A stretch of 64,000 nt of DNA from Campylobacter lari subsp. lari (GCF_013372185.1 NZ_CP053830.1:1178001-1242000), one strand, 5' to 3'; positions 17,209 through 31,357 are shown, counted from the stretch's first letter. Notes: generated by a model from the sequence alone, not told the origin. A program made the numbers and translations.

Positions 17209-18224
17209 TTTTCTAAAAGCTCACAAGCTAGTTTAAAAATATCTTTTTCATCGATATTTTGTATGCAAAAATCACTTTTATCTATATGTTTTGAATGCAG
17301 TATTTTTTTACCTGCATTGATTGTTTTGTTGATATTTGTTTCATAAGTATTTCTTTGGCTAGGAGTAGCACCAAAAATCGTTATAGAAGGCTTGTTTAAT
17401 GCAAAGGCTAAATGAGTAGGCCCGCTATCATTTCCGATAATTAAATCACTTGTCTTAGTTAAAGCACAAAGCTCACTTAAGCTTAATTTTGGCGCAAGTT
17501 CTATTTTTAAATGTTTTAAATTTAAAACTATATCTTTAGCAAAATTAAACTCATTAACATTGCCCCAACCAAGCATGATTTTTGCACTAGTAAAATACTC
17601 CAAAAGCATTCTACAAAGTAGTATCAAACGCTCTTTTGGGTAAATTTTATTAGGCATAGATGAGCCTACATGTATGAGTATATTTGGCGCACTTTCACTT
17701 AAAGAAAGTCTTTGTTCTAAGCTTTCTTTTAACTCATCATCTACACTAAAACAACTTTGTTTTAACTCTATATCACTATGATCAAAATGCTCATTTAACA
17801 CATAAGCCACCAAAGAAAGATTACGCACGATAATATTTTCTTCATAATTACACGCAAATTTATGCGTATAAAAATTGCTCGCAAAACCCTCTTTGATACT
17901 TTCTTGATCAAAACCAAAAGTATTAGCACATAAAAATTTACTCACTAAAGCAGATTTAATCAAACCTTGCAAGTCAATCACAACATCATATTTATTTTGC
18001 CTAGCTTCAAAAAGCATAGCAAAAACTTCTTTGAATTTTCTATCTTTTAAAGGCAGGGCATATACTTCATTAATCATTGGATGATCTTGCAATAATCCTG
18101 CAAATCTTGCATCTACAAACCAATCAATACTCGCCTTAGGATAATGCTTTTTAATAAATTGCAAAACAATCACCGCATGGATGATATCTCCAAGTGCGGA
18201 TAACTTAACCAAACCTATTTTCAT
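17205..18224 (-). CDS. waaC: ADP-heptose:LPS heptosyltransferase I WaaC
   Basis: This GT9 enzyme adds the first heptose to Kdo in the inner core. The 339-residue protein begins IGLVKLSALGDIIHAVIVL and has VVIDLQGLIKSALVSK, both signatures of WaaC, plus LIGNDSGPTHLAFALNKPSITIFG in the C-terminal domain (GNDSGP is the donor motif). It is the first gene of the LOS operon on this strand and faces the exonuclease gene across 66 bp. That region must hold promoters in both directions; TATGAT at 18252 is a possible -10 for the gene on the other side. Confidence 0.95.
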   Translation of the reverse strand: MKIGLVKLSALGDIIHAVIVLQFIKKHYPKASIDWFVDARFAGLLQDHPMINEVYALPLKDRKFKEVFAMLFEARQNKYDVVIDLQGLIKSALVSKFLCANTFGFDQESIKEGFASNFYTHKFACNYEENIIVRNLSLVAYVLNEHFDHSDIELKQSCFSVDDELKESLEQRLSLSESAPNILIHVGSSMPNKIYPKERLILLCRMLLEYFTSAKIMLGWGNVNEFNFAKDIVLNLKHLKIELAPKLSLSELCALTKTSDLIIGNDSGPTHLAFALNKPSITIFGATPSQRNTYETNINKTINAGKKILHSKHIDKSDFCIQNIDEKDIFKLACELLEK

Positions 18225-18290
18225 ATGCTACTTTATTTTTAAATTTTCTGTTATGATTTTAACAAAGATTTTTTTAAAAAAAGGTTTATC

Positions 18291-19070
18291 ATGCAAGAAT
18301 ATATTTGCGTTTTTGATTGTGAGAGCATTCCTGATGTAGAATTGATAAAACATCTTTATGATTTTAATGGCGATGATTTAAGCATTAGCAAGCAAGCTTT
18401 AGAAAGACAAAAAGAAGAAAGCGGAAGTGAATTTTTACCCTTGCCTTTTCATAAAGTTGTAAGTATTTGTGCAGTGATTGCAGATAAATTTGGAAATTTC
18501 ATCAAAGTCAATAAAATCAAAGGCGAAAATGAAAAACAAATGTTAGAAGAATTTTTTAACTTCATAGATAAACACCAACCCCGCCTTGTAAGTTTTAATG
18601 GCAAAAGCTATGACATGCCTTTGCTTGTTATAAGAGCATTAAAATACAATATCAACGCAAGTGCTTATTTAGATGCAAGCGATAAATGGAATAACTACAA
18701 AAGCAAATATGCAGAAAATAAACATTGTGATTTATTAGAATCTTTAGGAAGTTTTGGTCAAAAAGGCTTAAAACTTGACACACTTTGTGTTATGGCAGGA
18801 CTTCCTGGAAAATATGATGTGCATGGAAATGAAGTATTAGAACTTTTTTATCAAAACAAGCTAGAAAAAATTCACGAATACTGCGAAAGTGATGTGTTAA
18901 ACACCTATATGCTATTTTTAAAATACGAACTCATCAAAGCTAATTTAACCCAAGAAGATTATCTTAATATTTTAGAAAATTTCAAAGAAGAGCTTTTGCA
19001 AAAACATGGTGATAAAAGCTATCAAAAGCCATTTTTAGAGGCCATAGAAAAAGAAAAGAGTAAGTTTTAA
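18291..19070 (+). CDS. Predicted PolB-type 3'-5' exonuclease
   Basis: The 259-residue protein has the DEDD exonuclease layout: FDCESIP near residue 8 (first Asp and Glu), LVSFNGKSYDMPLLVIRAL near 97 (second Asp) and EYCESDVLNTY near 200 (last Asp with a tyrosine four residues on, so DEDDy type). This matches stand-alone exonuclease domains related to family B polymerases. It is found at the same place next to gne in C. jejuni. Its substrate is unknown; there is no polymerase domain. A role in DNA or RNA trimming is inference from the fold only. Confidence 0.82.
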   Translation: MQEYICVFDCESIPDVELIKHLYDFNGDDLSISKQALERQKEESGSEFLPLPFHKVVSICAVIADKFGNFIKVNKIKGENEKQMLEEFFNFIDKHQPRLVSFNGKSYDMPLLVIRALKYNINASAYLDASDKWNNYKSKYAENKHCDLLESLGSFGQKGLKLDTLCVMAGLPGKYDVHGNEVLELFYQNKLEKIHEYCESDVLNTYMLFLKYELIKANLTQEDYLNILENFKEELLQKHGDKSYQKPFLEAIEKEKSKF

Positions 19071-19128
19071 ATTAATTAAGAAAAGTATATTAAAATAACT
19101 ATTATTAAATATCACAAAAAGGATAAAA

Positions 19129-20115
19129 ATGAAAATTTTAATCACCGGTGGCGCAGGATACATAGGCTCTCATACTTTAAAACAATTTTTAGAAACAAAT
19201 CATGAAATTTGTGTATTAGATAATCTTTCAAAAGGTAGCAAAAAAAGTTTAGATGAACTTTCTAAAATCAGACCTTTTAAGTTTTTTGAGCAAGATTTAA
19301 GCGATTATGCTGGGATTAAAAAACTTTTCAAAGAAGAAAAATTTGATGCAATTGTGCATTTTGCAGCTAGCATTGAAGTTCCTGAAAGTATGGAAAATCC
19401 TTTAAAATACTATATGAACAATACCGCAAACACAAGTAATCTAATCCAAACTTGTTTAGAAACAGGTGTGAAAAAATTCATTTTTTCTTCAACCGCAGCG
19501 ACTTATGGAGAACCACAAACTCCTATCGTAGATGAACAAAGTCCATTAGCACCGATTAATCCTTATGGACAAAGCAAGCTTATGAGTGAAAAAGTCCTAC
19601 AAGATGCTAATATGGCAAATCCTGAATTTAAATACTGCATTTTAAGATACTTCAATGTAGCAGGTGCTTGCATGAGTTATCCTATAGGTCAACGCTATCC
19701 AAAAGCTACTTTACTTATCAAGGTTGCTGCTGAAGTAGCCACAGGAAAAAGAGAAAAGCTTTATATTTTTGGCGATGATTATAATACTAAAGATGGCACT
19801 TGTATTAGAGATTTTATCCATGTTGATGATATTTCAAGTGCGCATTTAGCTGCTTTAGAATACTTAGAAAACAATGAAAGCAATATTTTCAATGTAGGCT
19901 ATGGACATGGCTTTAGCGTAAAAGAAGTTATTGAAACCATGAAAAAAGTAAGCGGGGTGGATTTCACAGTAGAACTTGCACCAAAAAGAGCTGGGGATCC
20001 TTCTGTGCTTATTTCAAATGCTGATAAAATCAAAACTCTAACTAATTGGAAACCAAAATATGATGATTTAGAATTAATCTGCAAAAGTGCTTATGAGTGG
20101 GAAAAACAGTGTTAA
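19129..20115 (+). CDS. gne: UDP-GlcNAc/Glc 4-epimerase Gne (GalE)
   Basis: The enzyme supplies UDP-GalNAc (and UDP-Gal) for the N-glycan, LOS and other surface sugars. The 328 residues open with the NAD motif [19 protein letters not shown]. The catalytic Ser/Thr and YxxxK pair are in [11 protein letters not shown] and NPYGQSKLM, followed by RYFNVAGAC, all as in GalE. AGGA lies seven bases before the ATG at 19129. It is the first gene of the N-glycosylation block, and its stop overlaps the pglK start. Confidence 0.93.
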   Translation: MKILITGGAGYIGSHTLKQFLETNHEICVLDNLSKGSKKSLDELSKIRPFKFFEQDLSDYAGIKKLFKEEKFDAIVHFAASIEVPESMENPLKYYMNNTANTSNLIQTCLETGVKKFIFSSTAATYGEPQTPIVDEQSPLAPINPYGQSKLMSEKVLQDANMANPEFKYCILRYFNVAGACMSYPIGQRYPKATLLIKVAAEVATGKREKLYIFGDDYNTKDGTCIRDFIHVDDISSAHLAALEYLENNESNIFNVGYGHGFSVKEVIETMKKVSGVDFTVELAPKRAGDPSVLISNADKIKTLTNWKPKYDDLELICKSAYEWEKQC

Positions 20116-21803
20116 AAAAACTTTTTTTTATACTCAATGCTCATGATAAGAAATTTTTATTTGCTTTGCTAGTTTTTTCTATTTTCATAGGATTTATAGA
20201 AAGCTTTGCTATTTCTTTAATCATGCCTTTTGTATCGGTAGCGAGTAATTTTGAGCTTTTAGAAAAAAGCTCCTATTTTCAACCTATATATGAGTATTTA
20301 AATTTACCAAGTTATAAGATTATTGCTTATTTTGGCTGTATATTAATCGCCTTTTATATTTTTAGAGCCTTTTTAAATGCCTTTTATTTTCATTTGCTTG
20401 CGCGTTTTTCTAAAGGGCGCTATCACAGCCTTGCTTGTCGTATTTTTGATAAATACTTACATCTTGAATATGAAAATTTTACTAATAAAAATCAATCAGA
20501 ACTTTTAAAAACTATCACGCAAGAAGTATTTCACTTAAGTACTTTAATTAGTGCGTTTTTACTTATGCTAAGTGAAAGCTTTGTGGTGTTTTTGCTTTAT
20601 ACTTTATTGCTAATTATCAACTATAAAATCACCCTAGCTTTAAGTGCTTTTTTACTTTTAAATGCTTTTATTTTGATCAAAATTCTCTCACCCTTGGTAA
20701 AAAAAGCTTCCATAGCTAGAGAAGAGGCGATGAAAAATTATTTTGAAATTTTAAATGCAAATTTAAACAATCTTAAAATCATCAAACTCAAAACCAAAGA
20801 ACAAAGTACACAAAAACTTTATGAAATCCAAAGTGGGCTTTTTGCCAAAGCAAACATTAGTAATGAAAGCATGTCAAGCATTCCTAGAATTTACCTTGAA
20901 GGTATAGGTTTTTGTATGCTTTGTTTTATTGTAGTGTATTTAGTTTTAAGATATGAAAGTGATATTTCATCTATCTTAGCAACTATTACTATTTTTGTGG
21001 TGGCTCTTTATAGGCTTATGCCAAGTGCTAATCGTATCATCACAAGTTATAATGAGATCACCTACTATAAAAATTCTTTAGATATTATTTATAATATGCT
21101 TAATGAAAAAGAAGAAAAACTAGGCGATGAAAACATTGAATTTAAAGAAAAAATCGTTTTGAAAAATCTTTTCTTTGCTTATAAGGGTAAGAAAAACTTA
21201 TTTAAAAATTTAAGTTTTGAACTTAAGAAAAATGAAAAAATCGCTTTTATAGGTAAAAGTGGAAGTGGTAAAAGTACTTTAGTTGATCTTATCATAGGGC
21301 TTTTAAAACCAAGTGATGGAGCTATTTTTGTAGATGGAATTAAGCTTGATAAGAGCAATATAAAAAGTTTTAGAAGTAAAATTGGCTATATACCTCAACA
21401 AATTTATCTTTTTAATGATTCTATTGCTAAAAATATTAGCTTTGGAGAAGAAGTAGATGAAGCGCTTTTACATAAGGTAATCAAGCAGGCTAATCTTGAA
21501 AGCTTTGTAAATTCACTTGAAGATGGAGTGCATACTAAAGTGGGTGATTCAGGTTCGTTTTTAAGTGGAGGCCAAAGACAAAGAATAGCCATAGCAAGAG
21601 CGCTTTATCAACAACCTGAAATTTTAGTTTTAGATGAAGCAACTAGTGCTCTTGATCAAGAAAGTGAAGCAAAAATCATGGAAGAAATCTATAAAATTTC
21701 AAAAGATAAAACCCTCATCATCATAGCTCATAGACTCTCAACTATACAAGGTTGTGATAGAGTATTTGAAGTAAAACATGGGCATTTAAAGGAACAAGTA
21801 TGA
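20109..21803 (+). CDS. pglK: Lipid-linked oligosaccharide flippase PglK (ABC transporter)
   Basis: PglK flips the undecaprenyl-PP-linked glycan into the periplasm using ATP. The protein has an N-terminal transmembrane domain of about six helices (residues 1-320). A nucleotide-binding domain follows with Walker A GKSGSGKS, signature LSGGQRQR, Walker [13 protein letters not shown] and the switch histidine in IIAHRLS. I place the start at GTG 20109 (564 residues, the C. jejuni length, starting MLKKLFF). An in-frame GTG four codons upstream is possible. The start overlaps the gne stop. Confidence 0.94.
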   Translation: MLKKLFFILNAHDKKFLFALLVFSIFIGFIESFAISLIMPFVSVASNFELLEKSSYFQPIYEYLNLPSYKIIAYFGCILIAFYIFRAFLNAFYFHLLARFSKGRYHSLACRIFDKYLHLEYENFTNKNQSELLKTITQEVFHLSTLISAFLLMLSESFVVFLLYTLLLIINYKITLALSAFLLLNAFILIKILSPLVKKASIAREEAMKNYFEILNANLNNLKIIKLKTKEQSTQKLYEIQSGLFAKANISNESMSSIPRIYLEGIGFCMLCFIVVYLVLRYESDISSILATITIFVVALYRLMPSANRIITSYNEITYYKNSLDIIYNMLNEKEEKLGDENIEFKEKIVLKNLFFAYKGKKNLFKNLSFELKKNEKIAFIGKSGSGKSTLVDLIIGLLKPSDGAIFVDGIKLDKSNIKSFRSKIGYIPQQIYLFNDSIAKNISFGEEVDEALLHKVIKQANLESFVNSLEDGVHTKVGDSGSFLSGGQRQRIAIARALYQQPEILVLDEATSALDQESEAKIMEEIYKISKDKTLIIIAHRLSTIQGCDRVFEVKHGHLKEQV

Positions 21804-22864
21804 AAATCACTTTCATCATAGCTACTTTAAATTCAGGTGGTGCTGAAAGGGTGCTAGTAACTTTAGCTAATGAACTTTGCAAAAATCATGAAATAAATAT
21901 TATCAAATTTCATAAAGAAGACTCATTTTATAAGCTTGATCCAAAAATCAAACTTTTTACCTTAGAGCAATTTGACTTTTCCACTCTTTATAATAAAATA
22001 GCCTCACGCATTAAAAAATTCAAAGCTTTAAAAAAAGCACTCAAAGACCATGAAAGCGATGTTTTTATCTCATTTTTAGATACAACAAATATCGCTTGTA
22101 TTTGGGCAAATAAAGGCTCAAATACACCTTTAATCATCAGCGAGCATAGCTCTTATACTTATTTAAAATCTAAAATTTGGAAATTTTTACGCCGTATAAG
22201 TTTTCCTCATGCAAATGCTCTAACCGTGCTTAGCAATGATGATAAAAAATATTATGAAAACTTTGTTAAAAAAGTTGTCAATATGCCAAATCCTTGTCAT
22301 TTTAGCCTCGTTAAAGAAAATTTAGAAAAAGAAAACAATGTCATTTTTGTAGGAAGACTTGATCACAATAAAAATGCTTCCATGTTTTTAAAAGCCATCG
22401 CAAGATTAGATACAAATTTACAAAATCAATATAATTTTTTCATAGCAGGCGATGGAGAATTAAGACAAGATTTAGAACAAGAAGCTAAGAATTTAAATAT
22501 CAAGGTTAATTTTTTAGGTAAAGTCGAAAATATACAAGAACTTTATAAAAAAGCAAAAATACTTTGTCTTTGCTCTTTCATAGAAGGCTTGCCAACGGTT
22601 TTGCTTGAAAGTTTATATTATCAAGTAGCGCGCATTAGCACTAAATACACAAGCGGTCATAAAGATTTAATTGATGATGGAAAAGATGGCTTTTTAGTGG
22701 ATTTAGATGATGAAAAGGCTTTAAGCGAAAAACTCACCCTTTTAATGCAAGATGAAAATTTAAGAAAAACACTAGCACTTAATGCACAGCAACGATGTAA
22801 AGATTATGAAGTGGCCAATGTAGCACAAAAATGGCTTGATTTGATCAAAGAAGTAAGGGTTTAA
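21800..22864 (+). CDS. pglH: GalNAc transferase PglH (GT4, polymerising)
   Basis: PglH adds three successive alpha-1,4-GalNAc units to the lipid-linked trisaccharide on the cytoplasmic side. The 354-residue protein starts [20 protein letters not shown], has [20 protein letters not shown], and carries the E-x7-E motif in [21 protein letters not shown]. The sequence follows C. jejuni PglH through its length as I recall it. The ATG overlaps the pglK stop (ATGA), and the next gene starts two bases after its own end. Confidence 0.93.
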   Translation: MKITFIIATLNSGGAERVLVTLANELCKNHEINIIKFHKEDSFYKLDPKIKLFTLEQFDFSTLYNKIASRIKKFKALKKALKDHESDVFISFLDTTNIACIWANKGSNTPLIISEHSSYTYLKSKIWKFLRRISFPHANALTVLSNDDKKYYENFVKKVVNMPNPCHFSLVKENLEKENNVIFVGRLDHNKNASMFLKAIARLDTNLQNQYNFFIAGDGELRQDLEQEAKNLNIKVNFLGKVENIQELYKKAKILCLCSFIEGLPTVLLESLYYQVARISTKYTSGHKDLIDDGKDGFLVDLDDEKALSEKLTLLMQDENLRKTLALNAQQRCKDYEVANVAQKWLDLIKEVRV

Positions 22865-22865
22865 C

Positions 22866-23966
22866 ATGAAAAAACTAGCAATTTTTATTTATTCTTTAGG
22901 CAGTGGTGGCGCTGAAAGGGTTGTTTCTACTTTACTTCCTATGCTAAATTTAAAATATGAAGTGCATTTGATTTTAATGAATGATAAAATATCATATGAT
23001 ATTCCTGAAGTGAATATCCACTATCTTGAAAAATCAAGCCCAAGTGAGAGCAATTTAGCTAAATTTTTAAAATTACCTTTGCTTGCTTTAAAATACAAAA
23101 AACTATGTGAAAATTTAGGCATTAATTTGCAATTTGTATTATTAAATAGACCTAATTATATAGCTTTAATGGCTAAAATACTTGGCTTAAAATCTACTTT
23201 GATTATCAATGAATGTACAACACCAAGTGTTATTTATAAGCATAATAATTTAAATTCTTTCATCAATAAATTTTTGATTAAAAACTTATACAATAAAGCA
23301 GATTTAATCTTAGCAAATTCTATAGGAAACAAAGAAGATTTAATACAAAATTTCAACATAGAAGCCAATAAATGCGATATCTTATATAATGCCATAGATT
23401 TAGAAAGTATTAGTGAAAAATCTAAAGAAGAAATATCTTTTAAAGATCCTTTTATACTAAGTGTTGGTAGGCTTGATCATGGGAAAAATCATATCATGCT
23501 TATAAAAGCTTATGCAAAAGTTAAAACTGATTTAAAATTAGTCATTTTAGGAGAAGGTATTTTAAAAAATGAGCTTTTAAATTTGATTGAAGAATTAAAT
23601 TTAAAAAATAAAGTTTTCTTACTTGGATTTGATAATAATCCTTACAAATACATGAGCAAATGTGATTTTTTTGCTTTTGCTTCGAGTTTTGAAGGCTTTT
23701 CAAATGTTTTAATTGAATGCTTAGCTTGTAAAACAGCTGTGCTTTGCACTGATCATAAAAGTGGTGCAAGGGAATTATTTTTAGATGATGAGTTTGGACT
23801 TTTAGTAAAAGTAGATGATGAAAAAGCCATGCAAGAAGGCTTAGAAAAAATGTGCAATGATGAGTCTTTAAAAGCTACATATAGACAAAAGGCTTTTTTG
23901 CGCGCAAAAGAATTTGATAAAATTAGCATAGCAAAGCAATTATTTGAATTTTTCAACAAGGCATAA
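22866..23966 (+). CDS. pglJ: GalNAc transferase PglJ (GT4)
   Basis: PglJ adds the second GalNAc to the growing undecaprenyl-PP glycan. The 366-residue protein starts [20 protein letters not shown]. It has [20 protein letters not shown] and [20 protein letters not shown] with the E-x7-E residues, and it matches C. jejuni PglJ rather than PglI. In C. jejuni the branching glucosyltransferase gene pglI lies between pglH and pglJ; here the two are separated by one base, so pglI is absent from the operon. Confidence 0.92.
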   Translation: MKKLAIFIYSLGSGGAERVVSTLLPMLNLKYEVHLILMNDKISYDIPEVNIHYLEKSSPSESNLAKFLKLPLLALKYKKLCENLGINLQFVLLNRPNYIALMAKILGLKSTLIINECTTPSVIYKHNNLNSFINKFLIKNLYNKADLILANSIGNKEDLIQNFNIEANKCDILYNAIDLESISEKSKEEISFKDPFILSVGRLDHGKNHIMLIKAYAKVKTDLKLVILGEGILKNELLNLIEELNLKNKVFLLGFDNNPYKYMSKCDFFAFASSFEGFSNVLIECLACKTAVLCTDHKSGARELFLDDEFGLLVKVDDEKAMQEGLEKMCNDESLKATYRQKAFLRAKEFDKISIAKQLFEFFNKA

Positions 23967-23967
23967 A

Positions 23968-26106
23968 ATGAAACTACAACAAAATTTCACGGATAATAAT
24001 TCTATAAAATATACCTGTATTTTAATCCTTATAGCCTTTGCTTTTAGTATTTTATGTAGGTTATACTGGGTAGCTTGGGCAAGTGAGTTTTATGAGTTTT
24101 TCTTTAATGATCAACTTATGATTACTACTAATGATGGCTATGCTTTTGCAGAAGGTGCAAGGGATATGATAGCAGGTTTTCATCAGCCTAATGACTTATC
24201 TTATTTTGGAAGCTCACTTTCTACTTTGACTTATTGGCTTTATAGTATTTTACCTTTTAGCTTTGAAAGTATTATAGTTTATATGAGTACTTTTTTTGCT
24301 TCTTTGATTGTTGTGCCTATTATATTAATCGCTAGAGAATATAAATTCACTACCTATGGCTTTATAGCAGCCTTACTTGGAAGCATTGCAAATAGTTATT
24401 ATAACCGTACTATGAGTGGGTATTATGATACAGATATGCTAGTGTTAGTTTTACCAATGCTTATTTTACTTACTTTTATACGCTTAACTATTAATAAAGA
24501 CATTTTCACCCTACTTTTAAGTCCGGTTTTTATCATGATTTATTTGTGGTGGTATCCATCAAGTTATTCTTTAAATTTTGCTATGATAGGACTTTTTGGT
24601 CTTTATACTTTAATATTTCATAGAAAAGAAAAGATTTTTTATCTAGCTATTGCTTTAATGATCATAGCTTTAAGTATGCTAGCATGGCAATATAAACTTG
24701 CTTTGATTGTATTATTATTTGCTATTTTTGCTTTTAAAGAAGAAAAAATTAATTTTTATATGATTTGGGCTTTGATTTTTATTAGCATTTCGATTTTACA
24801 TTTAAGTGGTGGCTTAGATCCTGTTTTATATCAACTTAAATTTTATGTTTTCAAAGCTTCTGATGTACAAAATTTAAAAGATGCTGCCTTTATATATTTT
24901 AATGTCAATGAAACCATTATGGAAGTAAATACTATCGATCCTGAAGTATTTATGCAAAGAATTAGCTCTAGTGTTTTAGTATTTATCCTTTCTTTTATGG
25001 GTTTTATCTTACTTTGTAAAGATCACAAAAGCATGCTTTTAGCTCTACCTATGCTTGCGCTAGGGTTTATGGCTTTAAGAGCTGGACTTAGATTTACTAT
25101 TTATGCAGTTCCTGTGATGGCTTTGGGTTTTGGATATTTTGTATATACTTTTTTTAATTTTTTAGAAAAAAAACAAATCAAACTTAGTCTAAGAAATAAA
25201 AATATCTTACTCATACTCATTACATTTTTTAGTATAAGTCCTGCCCTAATGCATATTTATTATTATAAATCATCAACCGTTTTTACTTCTTATGAAGCTA
25301 GTATTTTAAATGATTTAAAAAATAAAACTCAAAGAGAAGATTATGTCGTTGCTTGGTGGGATTATGGTTATCCAATACGCTATTATAGCGATGTAAAAAC
25401 CTTAATCGATGGTGGAAAACACCTAGGAAAAGATAATTTTTTCTCATCTTTTGTCTTAAGCAAAGAACAAATTCCAGCAGCCAATATGGCAAGACTTAGC
25501 GTAGAATACACTGAAAAATCTTTCAAAGAAAACTATCCTGATGTTTTAAAAGCTATGGTTAAAGATTATAATAAAACAAGTGCTAAAGATTTTTTAGAAA
25601 GTTTAAATGATAAAGATTTTAAATTTGATACCAATAAAACTAGAGATGTATACATTTATATGCCTTATAGAATGTTGCGTATCATGCCTGTGGTGGCACA
25701 ATTTGCAAATACAAATCCTGATAATGGAGAGCAAGAAAAAAGTTTATTTTTCTCCCAAGCTAATGCCATAGCTCAAGATAAAACCACAGGTTCTGTTATG
25801 CTTGATAATGGAGTAGAAATTATTAATGATTTTAGAGCCTTAAAAGTAGAAGGTGCAAGCATACCTTTAAAAGCTTTTGTGGATATAGAATCCATTACTA
25901 ATGGCAAATTTTATTACAATGAAATTGATTCAAAAGCTCAAATTTATTTGCTCTTTTTAAGAGAATATAAAAGCTTTGTGATTTTAGATGAAAGTCTTTA
26001 TAATAGTTCTTATATACAAATGTTTTTGTTAAATCAATACGATCAAGATTTATTTGAACAAATTACTAATGATACAAGAGCAAAAATTTATAGGCTAAAA
26101 AGATGA
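23968..26106 (+). CDS. pglB: Oligosaccharyltransferase PglB
   Basis: PglB transfers the heptasaccharide-type glycan from undecaprenyl-PP to Asn in D/E-x-N-x-S/T sequons in the periplasm. Thirteen or so membrane segments fill the first 430 residues, then comes a periplasmic domain. Catalytic and binding residues are at the C. lari positions: Asp56, Arg147, Asp154 and Asp156 (in GYYDTDM), Glu319, Arg331 and WWDYG from 463. The 712-residue length also matches. The ATG at 23968 is right after the pglJ stop; an earlier TTG would add eight residues absent from the known enzyme. Confidence 0.98.
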   Translation: MKLQQNFTDNNSIKYTCILILIAFAFSILCRLYWVAWASEFYEFFFNDQLMITTNDGYAFAEGARDMIAGFHQPNDLSYFGSSLSTLTYWLYSILPFSFESIIVYMSTFFASLIVVPIILIAREYKFTTYGFIAALLGSIANSYYNRTMSGYYDTDMLVLVLPMLILLTFIRLTINKDIFTLLLSPVFIMIYLWWYPSSYSLNFAMIGLFGLYTLIFHRKEKIFYLAIALMIIALSMLAWQYKLALIVLLFAIFAFKEEKINFYMIWALIFISISILHLSGGLDPVLYQLKFYVFKASDVQNLKDAAFIYFNVNETIMEVNTIDPEVFMQRISSSVLVFILSFMGFILLCKDHKSMLLALPMLALGFMALRAGLRFTIYAVPVMALGFGYFVYTFFNFLEKKQIKLSLRNKNILLILITFFSISPALMHIYYYKSSTVFTSYEASILNDLKNKTQREDYVVAWWDYGYPIRYYSDVKTLIDGGKHLGKDNFFSSFVLSKEQIPAANMARLSVEYTEKSFKENYPDVLKAMVKDYNKTSAKDFLESLNDKDFKFDTNKTRDVYIYMPYRMLRIMPVVAQFANTNPDNGEQEKSLFFSQANAIAQDKTTGSVMLDNGVEIINDFRALKVEGASIPLKAFVDIESITNGKFYYNEIDSKAQIYLLFLREYKSFVILDESLYNSSYIQMFLLNQYDQDLFEQITNDTRAKIYRLKR

Positions 26107-27230
26107 AAATAGGAATTTTAACCCATAGTGCAATGAGTGTGTATTATTTTCGTCTTGCACTCATTAGGGCTTTAGAAAAAAATAATCATGAAGTTATTAT
26201 CATCACTCCAAAAGATGATTTTGCCATTAAACTACAAGAGTTAGGATATAAGGTTTGCTTTTATGATTTAGCCAGATCAAGCGTTAGCCCTTTAGTCGTT
26301 TTTAAAAATCTTCTTAGTTTAAAAAATACGCTCAAAAGTTTAAATTTAGACCTTTTACAAGCTAGCGCACATAAGAGTAATACAACAGGCATCATAGCAG
26401 CTAAAATGGCGGGCATTAAATATACTTTTGGTTTGGTTGAGGGTTTGGGAAGTTTTTATATAGATGATGATTTTAAAAGTAAATTAGTAAGAATGAGTAT
26501 AAATTTACTTTATAAAATCTCTTTTAAACTTGCTAATGGCTTTATTTTTGTCAACGAAAGCAATGCTTTATTTATGAAAAATTTAGGCTTAAAAGAAGAA
26601 AAAATCAAAATCATTAAATCAGTTGGAGTAAATTTAAAACAATTTTTACCTTTAAAAATTAGCACAGAGGTAAGACAAGCTTTTTTAAATGAGTTTAATA
26701 TGCCTAACAAACCCATAATTTTAATGGTATCAAGAGCCTTATGGCATAAAGGTATTAAAGAATTTTACGAAGCTGCTTTAATCTTAAAAGATAAGGCCAA
26801 TTTTGTTTTAGTTGGTGGAGCTGATGATAATAAATCATGTGCTTCACTTGAGTATTTAAATTCAGGTGATGTTTTTTATTTGGGCGCTAGAAAAGATATA
26901 GCAAGATTGTTAAATTTATGCGATATTTTTGTCTTGCCAAGCTATAAAGAAGGCTATCCAAGAACGATTTTAGAAGCACAAGCTTGTAAAAAAGCTTGTG
27001 TGGTAAGTGATGCTGAGGGTTGCATTGAAGCAGTGGATAATGCCATAGATGGTTTAATTTGTAAAAGCAAAGATAGTAAGGATTTAGCCGAAAAAATTGC
27101 TATTTTATTAGAAGATGAAAAATTTAAAAACACTTTAGCACAAAATGCTTTTCTTAGGGCGCAAAATTATGATGAGGATATCATAGCTTTGAAATATCTT
27201 GACTTTTATAGGGGTTTTGTGAATGTATAA
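26103..27230 (+). CDS. pglA: N,N'-diacetylbacillosaminyl-PP-undecaprenol alpha-1,3-GalNAc transferase PglA
   Basis: PglA adds the first GalNAc to lipid-linked diNAcBac. The 375-residue GT4 protein starts [20 protein letters not shown], has [20 protein letters not shown], and carries [19 protein letters not shown] and [20 protein letters not shown] with the E-x7-E motif. Its ATG overlaps the pglB stop. Sequence and position match C. jejuni pglA. Confidence 0.94.
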   Translation: MKIGILTHSAMSVYYFRLALIRALEKNNHEVIIITPKDDFAIKLQELGYKVCFYDLARSSVSPLVVFKNLLSLKNTLKSLNLDLLQASAHKSNTTGIIAAKMAGIKYTFGLVEGLGSFYIDDDFKSKLVRMSINLLYKISFKLANGFIFVNESNALFMKNLGLKEEKIKIIKSVGVNLKQFLPLKISTEVRQAFLNEFNMPNKPIILMVSRALWHKGIKEFYEAALILKDKANFVLVGGADDNKSCASLEYLNSGDVFYLGARKDIARLLNLCDIFVLPSYKEGYPRTILEAQACKKACVVSDAEGCIEAVDNAIDGLICKSKDSKDLAEKIAILLEDEKFKNTLAQNAFLRAQNYDEDIIALKYLDFYRGFVNV

Positions 27231-27811
27231 AAACGGTTTAAAGCGTGTTTTTGACTTTTTTTTGGCTTTGATTTTATTGATTATTTTTTTACCATTTATA
27301 GTGTTTATTGGCATTGTTTTAAAAATTGTTCAAGGAAGTGTGCTTTTTAAACAAGCAAGGCCAGGATTAAATGAAAAAATTTTTTATATTTATAAATTTA
27401 AAACTATGAGCGATGAAAAAGATGAAAATGGGGAATTGCTTCCTGATGAATTACGCTTAAAGCCTTTTGGTAAATTAATTAGAAGTTTAAGTTTAGATGA
27501 ATTGCCGCAACTTTTTAATGTATTAAAAGGCGATATGAGTTTTATAGGCCCAAGGCCTTTGCTTGTAGAGTATTTACCCTTATATAGCCAAGAGCAAAAA
27601 AAACGCCACGAAGTAAGACCGGGCATTACAGGATGGGCACAAATTAATGGACGCAATGCTATTTCTTGGGAGCAAAAATTTAAATATGATGTAGAATATG
27701 TGCAAAATTGCTCATTTTCATTTGATCTTAAAATCTTTTTTATGACGATTATTAAAGTTTTAAAAAGAAGCGGGGTTAATAAAGAAGGTGTTGCAACAAC
27801 GGATAAATTCA

Positions 27812-27825
<14 letters not shown>
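27223..27825 (+). CDS. pglC: Undecaprenyl phosphate N,N'-diacetylbacillosamine 1-phosphate transferase PglC
   Basis: PglC starts glycan assembly by moving phospho-diNAcBac from UDP to undecaprenyl phosphate. The 200-residue protein is a small monotopic phosphoglycosyltransferase: one re-entrant hydrophobic segment at 8-35, [20 protein letters not shown], the Asp-Glu catalytic pair in [20 protein letters not shown] and [13 protein letters not shown]. Length is as in the family. Its start overlaps the pglA end by 8 bp, and its end overlaps pglD by 14 bp. Confidence 0.95.
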
Positions 27826-29565
<1,740 letters not shown>

Positions 29566-29566
29566 G

Positions 29567-31330
29567 ATGGATTATAAAAGCAAACGCTTAGGTTTTTTCC
29601 TAGGCGCTGATATATTACTTTTTGTTATAAGTATTTATTTGTCTTTTTCTTTACGCTTTAGTGCGGACATCCCGAGTGAATTTTATGAGGGGATGTTTAA
29701 AAGTGCTGTGGTATTAATAGCATTAAAAATAATTTTTTTAGCTATTTTTAGAATTTATCAAGTTGCTTGGAGATTTTTCTCACTTAATGAAGCGCGTAAA
29801 CTAGTCATTGCTTTAGCTTTAGCTGAACTTGTATTTTTAGCAATTTATTATTTTTATGATGATTTTTTTAATCCTTTTCCAAGAAGTGTTATAGGAATAG
29901 ACTTTGTTTTATCTTGCATGCTCATTGGAAGTTTGCGTATAAGCAAAAGAATGGTGGTTGATTTTAGAAAGCCAAAATACAATGAAGAACATCCTTGTAT
30001 AGTAGTTGGCGCTACTTCAAAGGCTTTGCATTTATTAAAAGGTGCTAAAGAAGGGAGTTTAGGGCTTTTTCCTGTGGCCGTAGTAGATGAGCGTAAAAAT
30101 TTAATAGGTACTTATTGTGATAAATTTATCGTTGAAGAAAAAGAAGCTATTAAAAAATACACTCAAGAGGGAATTCATACAGCTATTATCGCTTTAAAAC
30201 TTGAGCAAGAAGAACTTAAAAAACTTTTTGATGAGCTTATTTCTTATGGAATTAACGATATTAAGCTTTTTTCTTTCACACAAAATGAGGCAAGAGATAT
30301 CAGCATTGAAGATTTACTTGCTAGGAAACCAAAAGATTTAGATAATGCTTGTGTGATTGATTTTATCAAAGATAAAGTTGTTTTAGTAAGTGGGGCTGGT
30401 GGAACCATAGGAAGTGAGCTTTGCAAACAATGCATTAAATTTGGTGCAAAACATTTAATTATGCTTGATCATAGCGAATATAATCTTTATAAAATTAGCG
30501 AAGATTTAAATCAACACAAAGAAAAAATCGAAGCTATTATGATGAGTATTTTAGATAAAGAAGCACTAGAAAAATTATTAAGTTCTAAAAAAATTGATTT
30601 AATCTTACACGCAGCAGCTTATAAACATGTGCCTTTATGCGAGCAAAATCCACATTCAGCTATTTTAAACAATATCATAGGTACTAAAAATTTAATCGAT
30701 CTTGCAAAAACTTACAAGGTTGCTAAATTTGTTATGATAAGCACTGATAAAGCTGTAAGACCAACTAATATCATGGGTTGTACAAAAAGAATTTGCGAGC
30801 TTTATGCACTAAGTTCAAGTTGTGAAAATTTTGAAGTAGCTTGTGTACGCTTTGGTAATGTTTTAGGCTCAAGTGGAAGTGTTATACCTAAATTTAAAGC
30901 TCAAATTGCTGCTAATGAGCCTTTGACACTAACCCACCCTGATATAGTGCGTTATTTTATGCTTGTAGATGAGGCTGTTCAACTTGTATTGCAAGCTGCG
31001 GCTATTGCAAAAGGTGGAGAATTATTTGTACTTGATATGGGCGAACCTGTTAAAATCATGGATTTAGCTAAAAAAATGCTTTTACTTTCTAATAAAAAAT
31101 TAGAAATTAAAATCACAGGACTTAGAAAAGGTGAAAAATTATACGAAGAACTTTTAATTCACGAAGATGATTTAAAAACTCAATATGAAAGTATATTTGT
31201 TACCACTAGTGAAATTAAAGATTTAAAAATTTTAAATCAAGAAATAGAAAAATTACTCCAAAGCACCGATCCTGCAAAAGTTTTAAAGGAAATTGTGCCT
31301 GAGTTTAATCATAATAAAAATGGAGAGTGA
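29567..31330 (+). CDS. pglF: UDP-GlcNAc 4,6-dehydratase PglF
   Basis: PglF is the membrane-bound first enzyme of bacillosamine synthesis. The 587-residue protein has about four membrane segments in its first 130 residues and a CoA-binding-like domain to about 260. A dehydrogenase domain follows, with [35 protein letters not shown] and [19 protein letters not shown]; Met replaces the usual catalytic Tyr, as in other large 4,6-dehydratases. It ends the pgl operon; pglG and wlaJ, present in C. jejuni, are not here. Confidence 0.94.
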   Translation: MDYKSKRLGFFLGADILLFVISIYLSFSLRFSADIPSEFYEGMFKSAVVLIALKIIFLAIFRIYQVAWRFFSLNEARKLVIALALAELVFLAIYYFYDDFFNPFPRSVIGIDFVLSCMLIGSLRISKRMVVDFRKPKYNEEHPCIVVGATSKALHLLKGAKEGSLGLFPVAVVDERKNLIGTYCDKFIVEEKEAIKKYTQEGIHTAIIALKLEQEELKKLFDELISYGINDIKLFSFTQNEARDISIEDLLARKPKDLDNACVIDFIKDKVVLVSGAGGTIGSELCKQCIKFGAKHLIMLDHSEYNLYKISEDLNQHKEKIEAIMMSILDKEALEKLLSSKKIDLILHAAAYKHVPLCEQNPHSAILNNIIGTKNLIDLAKTYKVAKFVMISTDKAVRPTNIMGCTKRICELYALSSSCENFEVACVRFGNVLGSSGSVIPKFKAQIAANEPLTLTHPDIVRYFMLVDEAVQLVLQAAAIAKGGELFVLDMGEPVKIMDLAKKMLLLSNKKLEIKITGLRKGEKLYEELLIHEDDLKTQYESIFVTTSEIKDLKILNQEIEKLLQSTDPAKVLKEIVPEFNHNKNGE

Positions 31331-31357
31331 TTAAATTCTAATTTTATTTTTAAATGG

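Noticed and set aside
23944-23967. Longer PglB starting at TTG 23944
   Set aside because: The start would lie inside pglJ and add eight residues not in the known 712-residue enzyme; the ATG at 23968 follows the pglJ stop.
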